A stretch of 64,000 bases of DNA, taken from NCBI GenBank assembly GCA_958299035.1, contig CATQJL010000001.1:2604001-2668000 (forward strand), read 5' to 3'. The position numbers were made by a program, and so were the translations under genes. The DNA is from Cylicocyclus nassatus (taxonomy: Eukaryota > Nematoda > Chromadorea > Rhabditida > Strongylidae). The notes below the pieces were generated by a model that ran no database searches, had not been told where the DNA came from, and saw only the letters and a list, made by a program, of their open reading frames with translations. Positions within the stretch are counted from its first letter, which is position 1. Each line of letters opens with the position of its first letter. Below, piece by piece: positions 1 to 12,654 of this stretch.

Positions 1-807
1 CAAACGAAAACACTCAATCTCGTATTTTTATTTGATTGCTCTGTTGTGGCAAGGTGCAACATTGATCTCGCATATCATATCATGCAAGAACTATGAATGC
101 AAACTCTCCTTCGTGGATGTGTTTGTATTTGTTGCCAGCGTTCATTTGCTCGGCGCAGGCTGTATAAACCAATTTGCATATACAAACATACTGCTGTTCG
201 TCATATAATGGCAGCACTGCACTGAATCACACCGATGCAATTTTGCGGATCGGGTGGAGATGAAGAAAAATTGTAACAAGATCTCGTATATTTTGGGCGT
301 CTCCGCCTTTTTAGGAGGTGGAGAAGCCAAAAAGCATTGATAAGCATTGGCAGTTAAGCTTCATAACAGTTTAGTACTAGCGATCTTCCTAGAAAAAGTG
401 CGTTTTGTTTGGACCGTTTAGTCTGATCCCGAAAGAACTGTAGCGGAGACATTGCTTGAGATGCAACTTTGCTTATAGACTAATGAAGCAATCTATCTAT
501 CGAATTTGTTATCCCAAAGTTTGGAGATGGTAAACAGATTGTGATGGAAGATATGATTGCGCAAATCAATCGACGCTTCTGGGAAGGATAATGGTGACCG
601 TGGACATACAGAATGAGGCACATGTCACCATATGCTTTTTGAAACGTTGATCGAAATTTGCTTTCCTTACTGCTAAGCGATTGTCTTAAAAGTTATGAGC
701 TTTCTCCGCATGATTTTTGCACACTAAAGCATGGTCAAATTATGAATATCTGAGTTTTTGAATATAAATAAACTGAAACAGGTTAAGGTACTTGCGCTCA
801 TCTTTAG
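1..807. other. Intergenic or 5' flank, nothing recognised
   Basis: Short open frames occur on both strands but none has splice-compatible ends or a recognisable protein. The stretch ends with a TTTAG acceptor directly abutting the start codon of the next gene. Confidence 0.4.
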
Positions 808-3800
808 ATGTCGTTCCGAGGAGTGAAACAAGAAATTCCAGCGACGTTTAACTCAAGTGAAACAGTGCAAATTCTTATGGAGAATACGTTTTTTTTTCGT
901 TAAGCAATCACTTCGTAGATAACAAGAGCAGATTTAAAATTGGCGTTTTAAGACGCATCTAGTGTTATGCGTCTCATTACGAATGCCATGGTCACCAAGT
1001 CTCCTCCCCTTGAGTTTTCTTTCGAGAAAATGTATGTCACAACATCATTTCATTATCGCACTACTTAAAAACCGAAAGTTAATTTTATTGTTTTGATCGG
1101 CGTCTCTTTGCCTAGGTAAACTTCCAAATCTTGAATTTCGCGTTAACTTGTTTTGTTTCTTACGCCCTTAGTCCCGCTTCTTGCCTCCTACCATTAATGC
1201 TATTATACAGGAGAAACATCGAAACGAATAACACAAGATGCTGTGGAGGTGGATGTGGACGCCATAGATATCCCTAGTGGTAAGATTCTTCAGTCATTCC
1301 AACGTTTTCTCAAGCAAACATTTCTTGAATTATAACAGGACGATGGAGGGTTGTTACATCACATGTGCCGGAGCGACGTTTCATGATCGCGAAATTCGCA
1401 ACAAATGCTGAAATCGCCGTACGTGTTACTCAATTTTGTTCCCTTCAATTGTTGTTGACACTTTGTTTTTGTAAGGAAGCTCGAAAAATCGTTGCTAATG
1501 CAGAAGAGGATATAAACCGAAAGCGAAGAAAGGATGTAGATGACCAGGGTAAAGAGCAAACTTTTTTGGGAATGCACAGTTTTTGATAGAAATTTGATAT
1601 AGGTTTCGCTTACACATGGTCAACGGAGCAAAAAGTGAGACCTGGTCTCAATGTTTTCGACGAGAAGGGTAACGAACTGGAATGGGATTACGAACACGAT
1701 ACGAGGTTTGTTTTTCCTGATTTTCATAGTTAGAGGCGTATTTAACTACTATTAGGGTGGTCCGTAAGTCTTGCAACAGAACTCGTTCGTGTTCGAAAAA
1801 CATTTGGACCTGTGTTGTGCATTTTTCTAATATACATACATATAACATATGTTCTATCTTATTATACATTTTAGAGACTATTAGTTATATGTTACAAAAC
1901 TGGATAACGCTCAAAAAAATCTAACAATTATTTTTGATACATTCTATTAGCGCGAAATCCTGTCAGCTGAAAAGAGTAAGTGGTAAAACCACAATCAAAC
2001 GTAAAATTTTATTTCTATTTTCCATCTAGTTTAATTTCTTTCTAGCATTCACTGTTATAAAATTAAAAGAAGACTTCAACGTTTATTCATCAGCTTGTAT
2101 ATTCTAGTATGCCAGTTTGAATTCTTGCTAGAAGCACCTTATGAAAATTCGATGATTCTCCCTCCATAAATTCTACTGAATCAAAGGTTTGATACCAGAA
2201 AAAATCACGAATCTCGAAATTCTTGGTGCTAAATTTGAGGACCTACCTCTTGTGACATCACGCCTCTTGAAGTTGTATTTGTGTAGAGCAAATCTATGAC
2301 CGCTCATTACTGTATCATTCTGGAGCATCTTTTACTTTACCCTTTAGTTTTGAAAATATTCAAATGTGTTATTCTCAGAACATAAAGCTGTTTAGACCAC
2401 GTACCCTTTTTAGGTTTTACGATGATCCAAACGCTGAAATGGACAAAGACGACAATAAACCTGCTGATACTGACTCTCCAGCACCTCAAGCCAAAGTTGT
2501 CAAGGTAAATTTCCACATGGAGTTCATAAAACGCGAATGTATTGACGATTTCATGTCTTATGCACCTTGCCGCTATAATCTATACATGGCATTCAGGGAC
2601 GAGGAGCAAAGAAAGGCTCGCAACTATACAATGGCATCGGACATACATTAGCATCGGATGATCTCGACAACTCCGCCCCGTGAGTTCTGTCCAGTGAGGA
2701 AGAGTCCAGTTTTCGACTAATAGCGAAAATTCTATGCAAATCATGAAACGGGCCAAGTAGCGACTGAATAGTGCAGTAACCAGTAAGATCTCTTCCCAAC
2801 TAAGCAGAGAAAAACATTGAGCTGAAGGTAGGAAATCACTACCAACTGAGACATCATTGCCTTCTAGCATATCTCTACATCCCAGCTACAAGCATGGGAA
2901 AGTGTCTCGCATCTTGTGATTTAGCTGTTGCGTAAAGCATAATTTCGCATGCTTTCTTTACGATCGTTTGACTTCCAACTTTTACATGTGTGATTGATTT
3001 CTGAAATGGTCACAAAATCTGGAAAAATACCCGAAACTTTCTTCTTTGATTTTTCGTGCGAGAAAAAAATCAAATAGTAGTTTTGCAGATGAAAATGCCT
3101 TTTCCCAAAGAAAAACTGTTATTTTTTTCTATAGGGTGGTGTTGGTCCAGAATTTAGTTCGTACCATTTTTATAAAACCCGCGTCTTTTATCTTGCTGGA
3201 TTCACCTGGCATTGATTTTGTAGAGGGCCGTCTATTTGAAATACCTTCCATTACTTTCAATCAGGTATAGCGGAGATAGAAGCGGAAGGAGAATATCATT
3301 GGAATATCGAGTTTCAAAAAAGCTCGCAAAAAACATTGCACATATCAGGTTGTAAAGAAAGTTCCCAGACACTTGCGAAATTTTGTTTCAAATGTAGCTT
3401 CAAGAGATTGATCCTTTTTGAAAGCTGCAAACTTCCCTGCAAAAGCAATGTTGTCTATAAGTTATGCTCAATTTGTTGGATCCTCAGCGCTTCATTTCGG
3501 TTCACCAGCATCCGCAGTAAGGAAAAAAGTCGACTTAGAATTTCGGCCTGTTAGTACAGGAATTTCTCAGGCACGAAGAGAGCTGGGCTCATATTCGGTA
3601 GATATTTAGAACTCTGCTGGAGCTACTAATGGACTGTGTCAGAATTTTAGAGCACAGCCTGTGAAAAAATTTTTCTCGAAAATCAAAAAACAATCGGCCA
3701 TTTTTGCACCTTAAAAATGCCTCAGTTTCTGAGTAAATGAGTTTGAAGTCTTCCTTTTTTCTACAGAATGAATCAAATCTTTGATTGCTGCAAATAGTGT

Positions 3801-5667
3801 TGGGGTAATGTCCTGCTCATCTTTTGGGCCCATCACCGAGGCGTGACGATCCTTACAAAATCGACGCCGAAAACAGGTATAGTCAAAGACAAGTTTGAGA
3901 ACTTGTAATTTTTGTGTGCGTACTGTAAAATCCGAGCATAGATGCGATTTCAAAGTAGACAGCCTCCTTATTTATATTGACCAGCCCTTGAATGGTTTTT
4001 TTTGTTCACTGCGAAAAAATGGCAGCAAAAAAAATGTGAAATTTTTCGTTGCACAGACTTCCTTTTTTGGTGTGTAGATCAAACACGGCTTGACATCGAT
4101 AAAAACTGAATGCGAATCTAGAAAGCTTAGGCTTTTTTCTGTAGAACCATATGAAATATTCGTCGTTATGATTCAACCGAGTGCGAAAAAAATGAGTCTG
4201 AAAATGAAATATTCAAAACTGCCCGAGAACTTCCTTTACAACCTAATAATTTGCAAGAGTCAGCAACATAAGATTGCATGTTGTTTTTTGAACTGAACCT
4301 GCTAATCAAAAGTTTCCAAGGAAAGTTATGATCTCAAAATCACAAAATGTATCATATTAAAATAGATCGATCCAAAGTTCTGTCGTTTCATTTTCAAGAA
4401 TTTGTAATTTTTTGCTATGGGCTGTCTTGCTGTATTTTTATTAGAAAGAAAAATGCCTCTACTTTGCAGCATTCCTCTAGCGAGTTTCCCCGAACACTTA
4501 TTGCAGAGATAAAATTAAGTGAAGAAGATCATTTAAGCTTCGATCATTTCAAGTTAGACCGCCAAAATGAAACGTTGCAATAAAATCCGTAATTGTCAGT
4601 TTCAGTTCCATAAGTTCCACGATCTCTTCTTTTCAACTGTGAAAGCTTGTGCTGGTCGGATGTCTCTATGAAAAGTTATGACTTTTGAGTTTATTACAGA
4701 AAATGACGAATTTTATTACCTTGTCATTTTTCTCAAAAATCATCAACCAACAAAAACTCTTCACACTTGGGAGGAGCAGATCGTAAAATTTATGTACTGA
4801 CGATTTTAGATCTTTCTGCAACAATTTAGATTTATGGCGGCCCAAGTAATGTTCAAAGCTAGAGTAATCTTTTTAGTCCAATTTCGTCTTTGCAACTAGT
4901 ATTCGGTAGAAACTCGGTAGGACAGTACTACAAAATAAAAAAACTTCTTTTTTCTATTAAAATTACAGCAAAGCAATTCTGTCTAGTTAGCAAGCAATTA
5001 CGATTTTTGAAAATCAAACGACGAAACTTTCGAACCGACTTAATATCATTGCAATTTTTTGAGTAGGCTTGCCGAAAATCATAAAATTGCTTAGAGACTA
5101 TCGTTCACTGCAAGCGTGTCAGAAAGAAGGAGAAGATCACAAAGTTATGCTGCTCTTTCCGGTATTTATTGCAACCTTTTTTAGGATTTTTTGCAAGTCC
5201 ATTAAGAATTGCGGAAGTGATTGATCTTTTTCTCCTGCTTCTCTTTCTATATATGCATAACATCTATAGGAACAATGCTAAGTAAATGTATTGATATGAG
5301 CAGGAGTCTTTTCAAAAACGAACTTATGCGCCAATTTAGTAACTTTTTTGTTAACATTTAGGAAAGCAATTTGATTTTTTTAAAGCAAACGGCGTCGGTT
5401 AGCCGGTCGACTTGCGAACGTCGATCACGATGAGGACGAGAGCGACGACGAAGCATGGCAACGAACGCCGTCCACCCCCACTCCGCAGCCATGGGATCGA
5501 CTCAAAGGCCGCCTCGCGAACAGGGTGACACGACAAAGCTGAACCGGTCGAAGAGACTGAATGTTTTTGATGCCCAGCGCGGTAACCTTAAGCCACACAA
5601 ACCGCCTGTGAATCTGCTTCAGTGGAACCCCTTTGACTTCCCTAGTATGGATCTCTTTCATTCTTAG
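808..5667 (+). CDS. Unrecognised acidic, probably nuclear protein (9 exons, 258 aa)
   Basis: Exons read as 808-856, 1211-1279, 1339-1418, 1476-1548, 1603-1705, 2414-2504, 2597-2679, 5386-5524 and 5578-5667. All intron phases agree and total coding length is 777 nt, ending in TAG. The ATG follows a TTTAG acceptor immediately, as at a spliced-leader site. The protein has a basic stretch (RKRRK) near residue 82, an aromatic/acidic block (ELEWDYEHDTRFYDD) near residue 115, a KRRR cluster near residue 183 followed by the acidic DHDEDESDDEAW, and a C terminus ending WNPFDFPSMDLFHS. The two basic clusters look like nuclear localisation signals (inference). I do not recognise the family. The 2.7-kb intron 7 holds low-complexity AT-rich DNA and no convincing exon. 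The acceptor of exon 8 (TTTAAAG) is weak, so that boundary is the least certain. Confidence 0.72.
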
Positions 5668-6466
5668 AAATCACGATGGTCACTCATATTTTTTTGTTTT
5701 TGTCAGGGCTTGTATTAGGGTTTTGAAAATTCTTTCTGTATGTGGTTGCCGTAACGTAACGTCAATATTTATCGTTTTTATTCATCCATTCTTAAGGGGT
5801 AAACATTTTTTAGACTGAATGTTTAACGTTTTCATTCACATTTTTTTAACCGTCTTTTTGCATTTTTGTAAAGTTTCCAGTAATAAATGAAGATTTGATG
5901 TCCTATGATCAGACACCACAACTAGACCTATTCACTATTTTTCGATAAGTGTGCAAAACTCAAAACTAGACCTGGACTTCACACCCTAAATCATTGCTAT
6001 CGCTAGCTGAATCAGGTCACCTAATGCAGATAAATTCGAGGACAGGTCAGCCATAAGGAAACTAGACTATTATAGCTGACCAAGATTCTCTTCTTACCTC
6101 TTGTTCTGCTGCTAGGCTCAAAGTATGTGAATAACTAAGAGTGGTGCTTTTGTAAGGTAATATGTTCTCGTGATCGACTTGCTTAGCTATCTTACGTCCA
6201 CATAATCTTGATTCTTATATATTGGCTGTGTTTTCTCCTCCAAAGTCAGTCCCACTTCCTCTTCCACCTATCATAATACAGAGATGACTCACGAAGCTGT
6301 CACTCAAGTCACAATTCGAAGGCCTGGTTTGTGCGTGACTACAAAAATCTTGTTTCGTTGAAGATAGTTTGGATAGGGCGTGTAGGTTATTTGTCTCACT
6401 AAGAGACAAAGCTCACACGTATAGAAGCTCCAGAAGTTTCATTTTTCTTTTGATGACCTATTCCAT
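5668..6466. other. Intergenic, convergent gene ends
   Basis: This stretch lies between the end of the plus-strand gene at 5667 and the minus-strand stop at 6467. AATAAA occurs at about 5882. No exon, RNA gene or repeat could be supported. Confidence 0.4.
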
Positions 6467-8267
6467 TCACTGGTTATAGTCTTTCGACTTCTTTAATGAC
6501 TTGATCTGATGCAAATTATGAAATTTCGGCGACTGCAAACACAGATTGCCAAGACACATGACTAATTCTTAATTACTCACAAGTCAGTCATGTATAATGT
6601 CAGAAATAAGAAAATTACCTCGTCTTCCTCGTCTGCGTAACCGCGAAAAACATCGGTGCTCGTGGAGAAGGTCGAGCGGCAGCGCCTTTGTGAGATAGTG
6701 CGACCTTCAGTTCTTTGTTGAACACTTGGCTGAGCACATCTAATAGTTCCATGTTCGTCGATGCAATTCGATCACAGACATAAATGCACATCCCAATTCC
6801 AGACCGTCCTGTTCTTGTCACACTCGTCTTCTCGTTGCCTATTCCTCCATTCTAAAATTTACAGCAGCTATCATTTCAAAGCGCTCAGGTGGATGCTGAT
6901 CTCGTCGCTACTGTATTATTTTGGGAATGCACTGTTTCGCAGCTCGAATGGGTGTGCTTGCTAGACCGAGTTTCAGTGTGACAGAATTTCGCATATAAAT
7001 TCTTTATCTAAACTCAATCCTGCCATAATCAGAAAGATTGAGAGGGAATTCCAAAAATTGATGCGATTTTTGGTAAAATTGATTCGTCTCATGCTCTTCC
7101 TGATTTTTGTGGGAAATGAATCTATTTAACTGCGCGAATGAAGCCATTGTCAAGAGTTTTCTCGAATATCCCATGAGGAGTTGAGTGGTGCCCGGAGAAT
7201 GTAACATTTTTGATCAGACCTCCTTGGCGGAGATGTAGATGAAGCCGTCACAAAATAATGGGTGCGTTGCCCCACGATTGTCAATTTGATAAAAAAGAGG
7301 GATAAGGCTTGTGATCAGTTTGGTTACGCCATGTATTTTTCCTTACTATATGCAGTTGAAGGAGATGTCACAAGGCATTCCATATGCCATTCCGTATGAT
7401 CCACTACAAACGAGCAGTACAGTTCCTTCGAAGTGTAATTTTCGTAGTATTCGTCTGTCTGAAGGCTAGCTATTCAAATTGTTTGGTGTTGCCTTCGACT
7501 TCTGGAAAATCAGCCTGCCTCAGAATTCTGAACAGAATCAGCTTTTGAGTAGTTTCAAATGCTGCATGATATGACAATCTTTCCGCGTAATAAGCTGAAA
7601 AAGCCTTCCCATAGCTTTTCTCCTCTTGCCTCTCCATGGGAAACGGTCAAGTGGAGCGATTTTTCCGGAGTTACCAACGCATAACTCCGATTCAGCACTA
7701 TAGGTATCTTCGAGAAAATAATTTGCAAAGTGTTTTGCTTGCTAGCTGTGAAAAGTACCGCTTGCTGAGCTTATTTTTGCCTATCGCGAAATATTTACAA
7801 ATCACTGCTGCTTGTAAATTCATAGTTCTTGATCTTCTACATTTACCAAATTTATTTGAGGTTAGTGAAGAACACAGGCTCCTATCTCTGAAATTTTGAA
7901 CTGCTTCTGGAGCGTTTTAAAACGTATATATGCTATTTGATGCTCATCTAGCTTTGAAAATCGCCTTGACACACACCTCCTCTGCATCATAAAACCATGG
8001 ATAGTTTATCCTTATGAATGTCTTTGTAGAATTTCCGCTTTGAAGTTTCAACCTAACAGAAGTAGCTGCTGATCTCTCCTACATAAATGAGGTCTTCTTT
8101 AGCGACGTATTTGCTAATAATCTCAGATGTGAATGCCTCCTATTTGATTTTTGTATGATAGAAAAGTCTACAAAAACGCCTAAAATTTTCAAAAGTTTCG
8201 TGTTCAAGTTTCGTGTACTTCCCGCAGTTGCATAAACGATGGATTGGCCCACATAGCTTGATTCCAT
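6467..8267 (-). CDS. Unrecognised 11-exon gene (about 276 aa)
   Basis: Minus-strand exons in transcript order are 8267-8219, 8179-8083, 8052-7975, 7887-7847, 7594-7500, 7458-7347, 7222-7131, 6960-6933, 6851-6790, 6729-6619 and 6532-6467. Phases agree throughout, and the total is 831 nt with a TGA stop. The start MESSYVGQS is followed by a short hydrophobic stretch (about residues 5-23) that could be a signal or anchor segment. The middle is rich in aromatic and charged residues. The C terminus is acidic, then basic (YADEEDE, then KSLKKSKDYNQ). I cannot place the family. Weak point: the intron between exons 2 and 3 would be only 30 nt (8053-8082). An alternative donor at 8106/8107 gives a 54-nt intron in the same phase and removes eight residues. 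Confidence 0.6.
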
Positions 8268-9306
8268 GTGCCGCTAACCATGGACGAAATTCAGCGAGGT
8301 CATTCCTTTTTGCAACTGGTTGTGACGCAGAACTCGCCCCCCAGATCTGCGTGGTGTGTGTGATGACATTATAACGCCACTGATCGTAGCCTGCTTTGTC
8401 GACAAACCAAACCATGACGATCATCTACATAAACTCTTCAAAAACAAGGCCATGTCGGTTTAGCCGCGAAGACTTGCGGCCTTGATCAGCATGTCACCGT
8501 TATCTCGCGCCTTCTCCAGCAAAGTCTCAGCCGCGCTCGACCACACTCTCATGATTCTAGGTCAGCTGCGGGAGCGCTGATCGGGCAGCCTCTCAGTTCA
8601 CCTCGATTCAACTACTTCCAGTGGCTCATTTCGGTCATTGCCTTCGCCCCATGCTCTGCTCCAGCTCTGCTTTTGTAGGTCCCCAAAACTAGGAGAATCC
8701 TCTCTCGGTGGAATTCCTGGAAATTACGCGAGCACAACGCTAGGTAGTGCGAAAAAGTGTATCTTGTCTGTTCTTTTACGATTGCAAACTAGTTATCCCG
8801 CGCACTTCATGTGCATGCTGTCAACCCCACCAATAGCACCATTTTATCTTTGCGAGTGCTTGCATTTTAGTAGCCACAGCGGATTTTAGGTGTAACTGTT
8901 TTCAACAATGAACAGACATTTGCCTTTTTCATGCTGTTTTTTCCTTCTATAAATTACGGTTTAAAACTGAGCTGTACGAAAAATGATACCAACATTCCGC
9001 TCCGCATCCAAAAACTCAATCTCGACAGATTTCTTTCAAGGAGATATTTACCTGTATATCTATATGCGTGATCCCTGCGAAACCTTGCTAGAACCAGAAC
9101 CCTAAGGACTGAGTTGTAAAGAAACTATATTACCCAATTTTTTGAGTTTTTTCCCTAAACTCTAATGTTATGGTCTAGCACACTTGTATCCACAGTTTCC
9201 CCCTATAACACCTCTATTTACGATTCTCACAATTTGTACCTTCACTTTACACTCTGACTCCAGTGACCCAATTTTACCCGCATTGACAAAAGTCCAACTT
9301 TTTCAG
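8268..9306 (+). other. Possible exons of a small plus-strand gene, otherwise unexplained
   Basis: An ATG at 8491 opens a frame that can be spliced in consistent phase (donor near 8558, exon about 8595-8632, acceptor TTTGTAG before 8679, donor near 8743). The product would be serine/threonine-rich, containing SPKLGESSLGGIPGNYAST. No continuation after 8743 could be fixed, the first intron would be only about 36 nt, and the stretch overlaps other open frames, so this is a candidate only. The start would be divergent from the gene at 8267, about 220 bp away. Confidence 0.22.
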
Positions 9307-10422
9307 ATGCTGCGTGTCATCGTGATATCCACCATTCTCGTGAGTTTAAGAATTTTTTGATAGGGTTAAAATAGTAACGTGTCGCTTCATAAATCTATGT
9401 AGATCCCGGGATAGCTAACTGGCAGATTCTCCAAAAAAATTATCCAGCATTTAATATCTTTTCAGGAGTTTTTTGCTTTTAGGCGGCTGCAGTATCAGCG
9501 CAGGATTGCAGCACTCCATCAGGAACTCGCGATACGTTTGGACAGTACCTGAATTGCATGAAGCAAGGCCTGGACCAAAACTACGAGCTCTATGAAAATG
9601 AGATTCGAGAACATGGCAGGTAAGCCGAATTTTTCAGCATCTTTCAGCAGCTACAGCACTGATCTAATGGAACACAAACTTTTCTGATTTCAGGAAGGCA
9701 GCACTCGCTTGCTTTTCGCCTACTATCGAGGAGGGCAACAAAAACGACCGCTGCGTCCTCAATGCAAATGACCTCAATCAGGTCGCTTGGGACAGACATG
9801 GACCTCTGAGAGACTGCACAATTTGCAGGACCGTGAGTTCAGAAAACTCTTTGATGACACAAGATTTTTATCAAATCGTCATCACAGTTTGCTTCTGGCG
9901 CTCTGAAGGCGCTGAAATCTACACCAGCCGAGGACCAGAAATGCATCCGTACAGAAATCACGAAGGGTAAGCACTTTTGTCATTCAAGTGACACACAAAG
10001 ACACCTTTCGGATGTTTTCAGCTATCGCTCGTGAAGCCAACTTCTGCCTACAGAAGAAGATTCCGAACTTTGCTGGAGTTCCCGACATTCCCGATATCGA
10101 AGAAGGCTCTTTCGCCTACAGAGATTCAGTGTGAGTGGTGGTGCCACAGTCACGGCCAACGGATACGCCAACAAACCAAACATAACACTTTAGGATCTCC
10201 TATCTATCTGATCATATTCTCATCAATTCCCGTTTGGCGTTCTGTGGTGAACGAAAACCAGCTCGAGCGGCGAACACCAACAAATGTCTGAATAATCCCT
10301 TTGTCGGATATCTTAGCGAACACTGCAAAGGTGAGAGAAATCGCACAGTTTTCTTCCGTTGCCCCTATTCGCGCTAACTAGGATATTGCGCTGGTAGGCA
10401 TAGTGTATGCGACAAAAACTGA
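9307..10422 (+). CDS. Secreted cysteine-rich nematode protein A (7 exons, 224 aa)
   Basis: Exons are 9307-9339, 9483-9619, 9694-9832, 9888-9966, 10022-10130, 10194-10330 and 10382-10422, in consistent phases, 675 nt in total. TTTCAG immediately precedes the ATG. The N terminus MLRVIVISTILAAAVSA is a typical signal peptide with likely cleavage before QDC. The mature part has 13 cysteines and a short C-terminal cluster (HCKGYCAGRHSVCDKN). No transmembrane segment was seen, so it is predicted to be secreted. Many small nematode-specific secreted families, such as DUF19-type proteins, look like this, but I cannot assign one with confidence. Exon 6 ends in phase 1 and could also splice in frame to 11530 in the next gene, which would replace the short last exon. 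Confidence 0.78.
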
Positions 10423-11512
10423 ACACTCTGCTGGAGTAGCGAAAATTGGACACGAGAACTGGGGTAGCAATCGGATGGATAATTCGACTAGTTTCTCACT
10501 GAGTACAAGAGAAGGAAAATTTTACCAAACATCTTTGTCAATGTTTCTTGTTGAGAACTTCCCAATAGCATAAGCAGACATCGGTTCAAGAGACAACTAC
10601 AACACCGTAAATTCGTCGAAAAAAAGTAACAGAGCCCCATGGAGTTTACCAAAATCTTCACGCATCTCTATATTTTGGTTCATTGTGAATAAATTCTGAA
10701 TTCAAGGGCACCATTCGATTAGCTTGAGAAGACGCATCTTTTGATTTATAAAAGTGCTAATTTGGATACGGTAGATGCATAGTAAGCGGTCAGATTTCAC
10801 GAATCCTGCATTCTCGCTTACGGCAGGCTAACATGTGTGCTGGTATTGCTCAAAAACGTTTGCAACAAATTGTGCTGTTATCAACTGCAAAAAGTGACGG
10901 TGCTGCTGAACATCAAGTGCGACAAGTGATAGTGCTACCGCAAAGGAAGGTGCTGCAACACCTCAGCCAGGCTGACGGATCGTGAACTCTGCAACCAAGG
11001 TGGTGCTGCTCAACACCGTTTGCAACAAGTTGTGGTGCTGCTGAGCATCATCTGCAACAAGTGATGGTGCTACCGCAAAGAAAGGTGCTGAACACCATAG
11101 CAAGACTGAGAGTTGGCGAACTCTGCAACCAAGATGGCGACGCTCAACACAATTTGCAACAAGTTGTGCAGCTAAACATCAGTCGCAAAAAGTGATCGTG
11201 ACGATGTAGTCCAAAAAAGTCTTATGGTTAGATAAGGATGCTTAAAATGGCCCAAAATTTTTCATCGATAAGCTTTCGTAGACTATATATTCTGAGAGGA
11301 ACTTTCTCACTCAGCTAATAGCAGGAATCTGTAATCTGATTTTTATGAGTACTTCTCTCCATGTGTATCCCAGCTCACTAATGGTATGTACTTCAGAGGC
11401 AACAAAAAAAAACTGCGCAGATCAGATAGTGAATTAACTTCTTTTCACTTTTTTTTCGATTTTGTTGGCGACATTTCCAACAAGCAAGCAGTTTTAGATA
11501 GCAGTTGGTCTA
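10423..11512. repeat. Intergenic spacer with decayed minisatellite (10.83-11.20 kb)
   Basis: Three diverged copies start near 10849, 11009 and 11143 (spacing 160 and 134 bp). They share the blocks GTTTGCAACAA, TGGTGCTGCT and GCTACCGCAAAG. The rest of the spacer is plain AT-rich sequence with no exon I can support. Confidence 0.55.
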
Positions 11513-12260
11513 ATGCGATTCTTGGTTTTAGTCCTTGCCTCATGTGATTCTCGTGTCGCCACCGGAACTTGCGCAACAACAATTCCTCAAACGCGAACTG
11601 CCACTTGCCAATGTATCACGGACGCCCGAGATGAGCTCAAGAAGAGGATCAATTCCATTTCCGGGGTCTTCAATGATGTTAGTTCGAAATAATAGACTTT
11701 GACCTCAAAAAAGCAAAGATTAAAAAAATGATTCGAACGTCACTTTTTACAGCTTCTTTCTGGTGGACGTGGTGGCATCGCTATTGGATCAGCCAACAAA
11801 GTCGATATTTGCGTCTCTAGCATCAAGAAGCAGATGTGAGTCAAAGCTTTTCCGCACTTTCGAAAATGGAGAGCTCAGGCGTTATTATGAACTTCAGGAT
11901 CACCCCAGTTAACGACTGGGTTACTGTCATTGACTCAGCCCTATCAACTTGCATCAAGAAGAAACCAGCTGGACAAAATCTCGGTATGGAAGCCATGCTC
12001 AATGTGGGATGCAGAAAAGTGAGTCTTTGTGGTTTTCGAAAATTTTCGGGACGCATGGGTTTATGCCGTAAGGGGGTGTGGAAGCCACGCAGCTCATCAG
12101 TCTGATAAAGTCATCCAATGAGCAAATTAAGGTCTTTGCTGACACAACCGGCACTGCGGCCACCCAGCTCAAAACAGGATTCGATTTCGTTAACAACCTC
12201 ATCGATGCCATGGTAGAACGCAGTGGACGTTTCTGTGGATCTCACTGCCTGCAAAACTAG
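11513..12260 (+). CDS. Secreted cysteine-containing nematode protein B (4 exons, 178 aa)
   Basis: Exons are 11513-11677, 11753-11835, 11898-12018 and 12093-12260, in consistent phases, 537 nt, ending in TAG. The start MRFLVLVLAS is a short signal peptide. The mature protein has a CQC motif near residue 32, scattered cysteines, and ends RFCGSHCLQN, a cysteine-closed tail like that of the gene directly upstream. It is glycine-rich near residues 58-64 (GGRGGIAIG) and otherwise predicted helical. It lies in the same orientation 1.1 kb downstream of protein A, which suggests a tandem pair of secreted paralogues that have diverged strongly. The family is not recognised. An alternative is that exon 1 joins from protein A at 11530 and only one longer protein is made; the independent signal peptide argues against that. 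Confidence 0.7.
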
Positions 12261-12654
12261 TTTTCGCCCTATATCACATTTCTTCAACAGAATATTCGCT
12301 CGCCCATTTATATTGCCCAATGCTCTGCCACTTTCACTTGGAATTGATTTCCATTCTTTTATCACAGCACAGGCTGTTTCTTTAGGCGTTTGTAATAAAT
12401 TATTCTTATTTGTGTTGCCACCAGCGCTTTCATATTGAGTAACATGCAGTAATTACATCGATAGAAGCTTAGAATATCTACTGATCCAAAGAGCAGTACA
12501 ACAAGATTTTGAAAACCTTTGTACAGTCAACTCTGATCTAGAAGAGTGAAGCTTAAATCAAGTACATTGAATTTTAGAGAGGATCCAAGAAATCGAGGAG
12601 GGGGAGTCGAATGCAGGCTTGCCGCTGGGATATTTTCAAGAATTTTTGAGCGGC

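Noticed and set aside
1740..1775. TTAGGGTGGTCCGTAAGTC as a mariner end
   Set aside because: No matching inverted end was found nearby; a single motif is not enough.
7636..7899. Plus-strand 87-codon frame as a gene
   Set aside because: It overlaps exons of the better supported minus-strand gene and has no splice context or domain.
10331..11529. Single long gene joining both secreted proteins
   Set aside because: A short last exon with stop (10382-10422) and an independent signal peptide at 11513 give two self-contained genes; fusion is kept only as an alternative.
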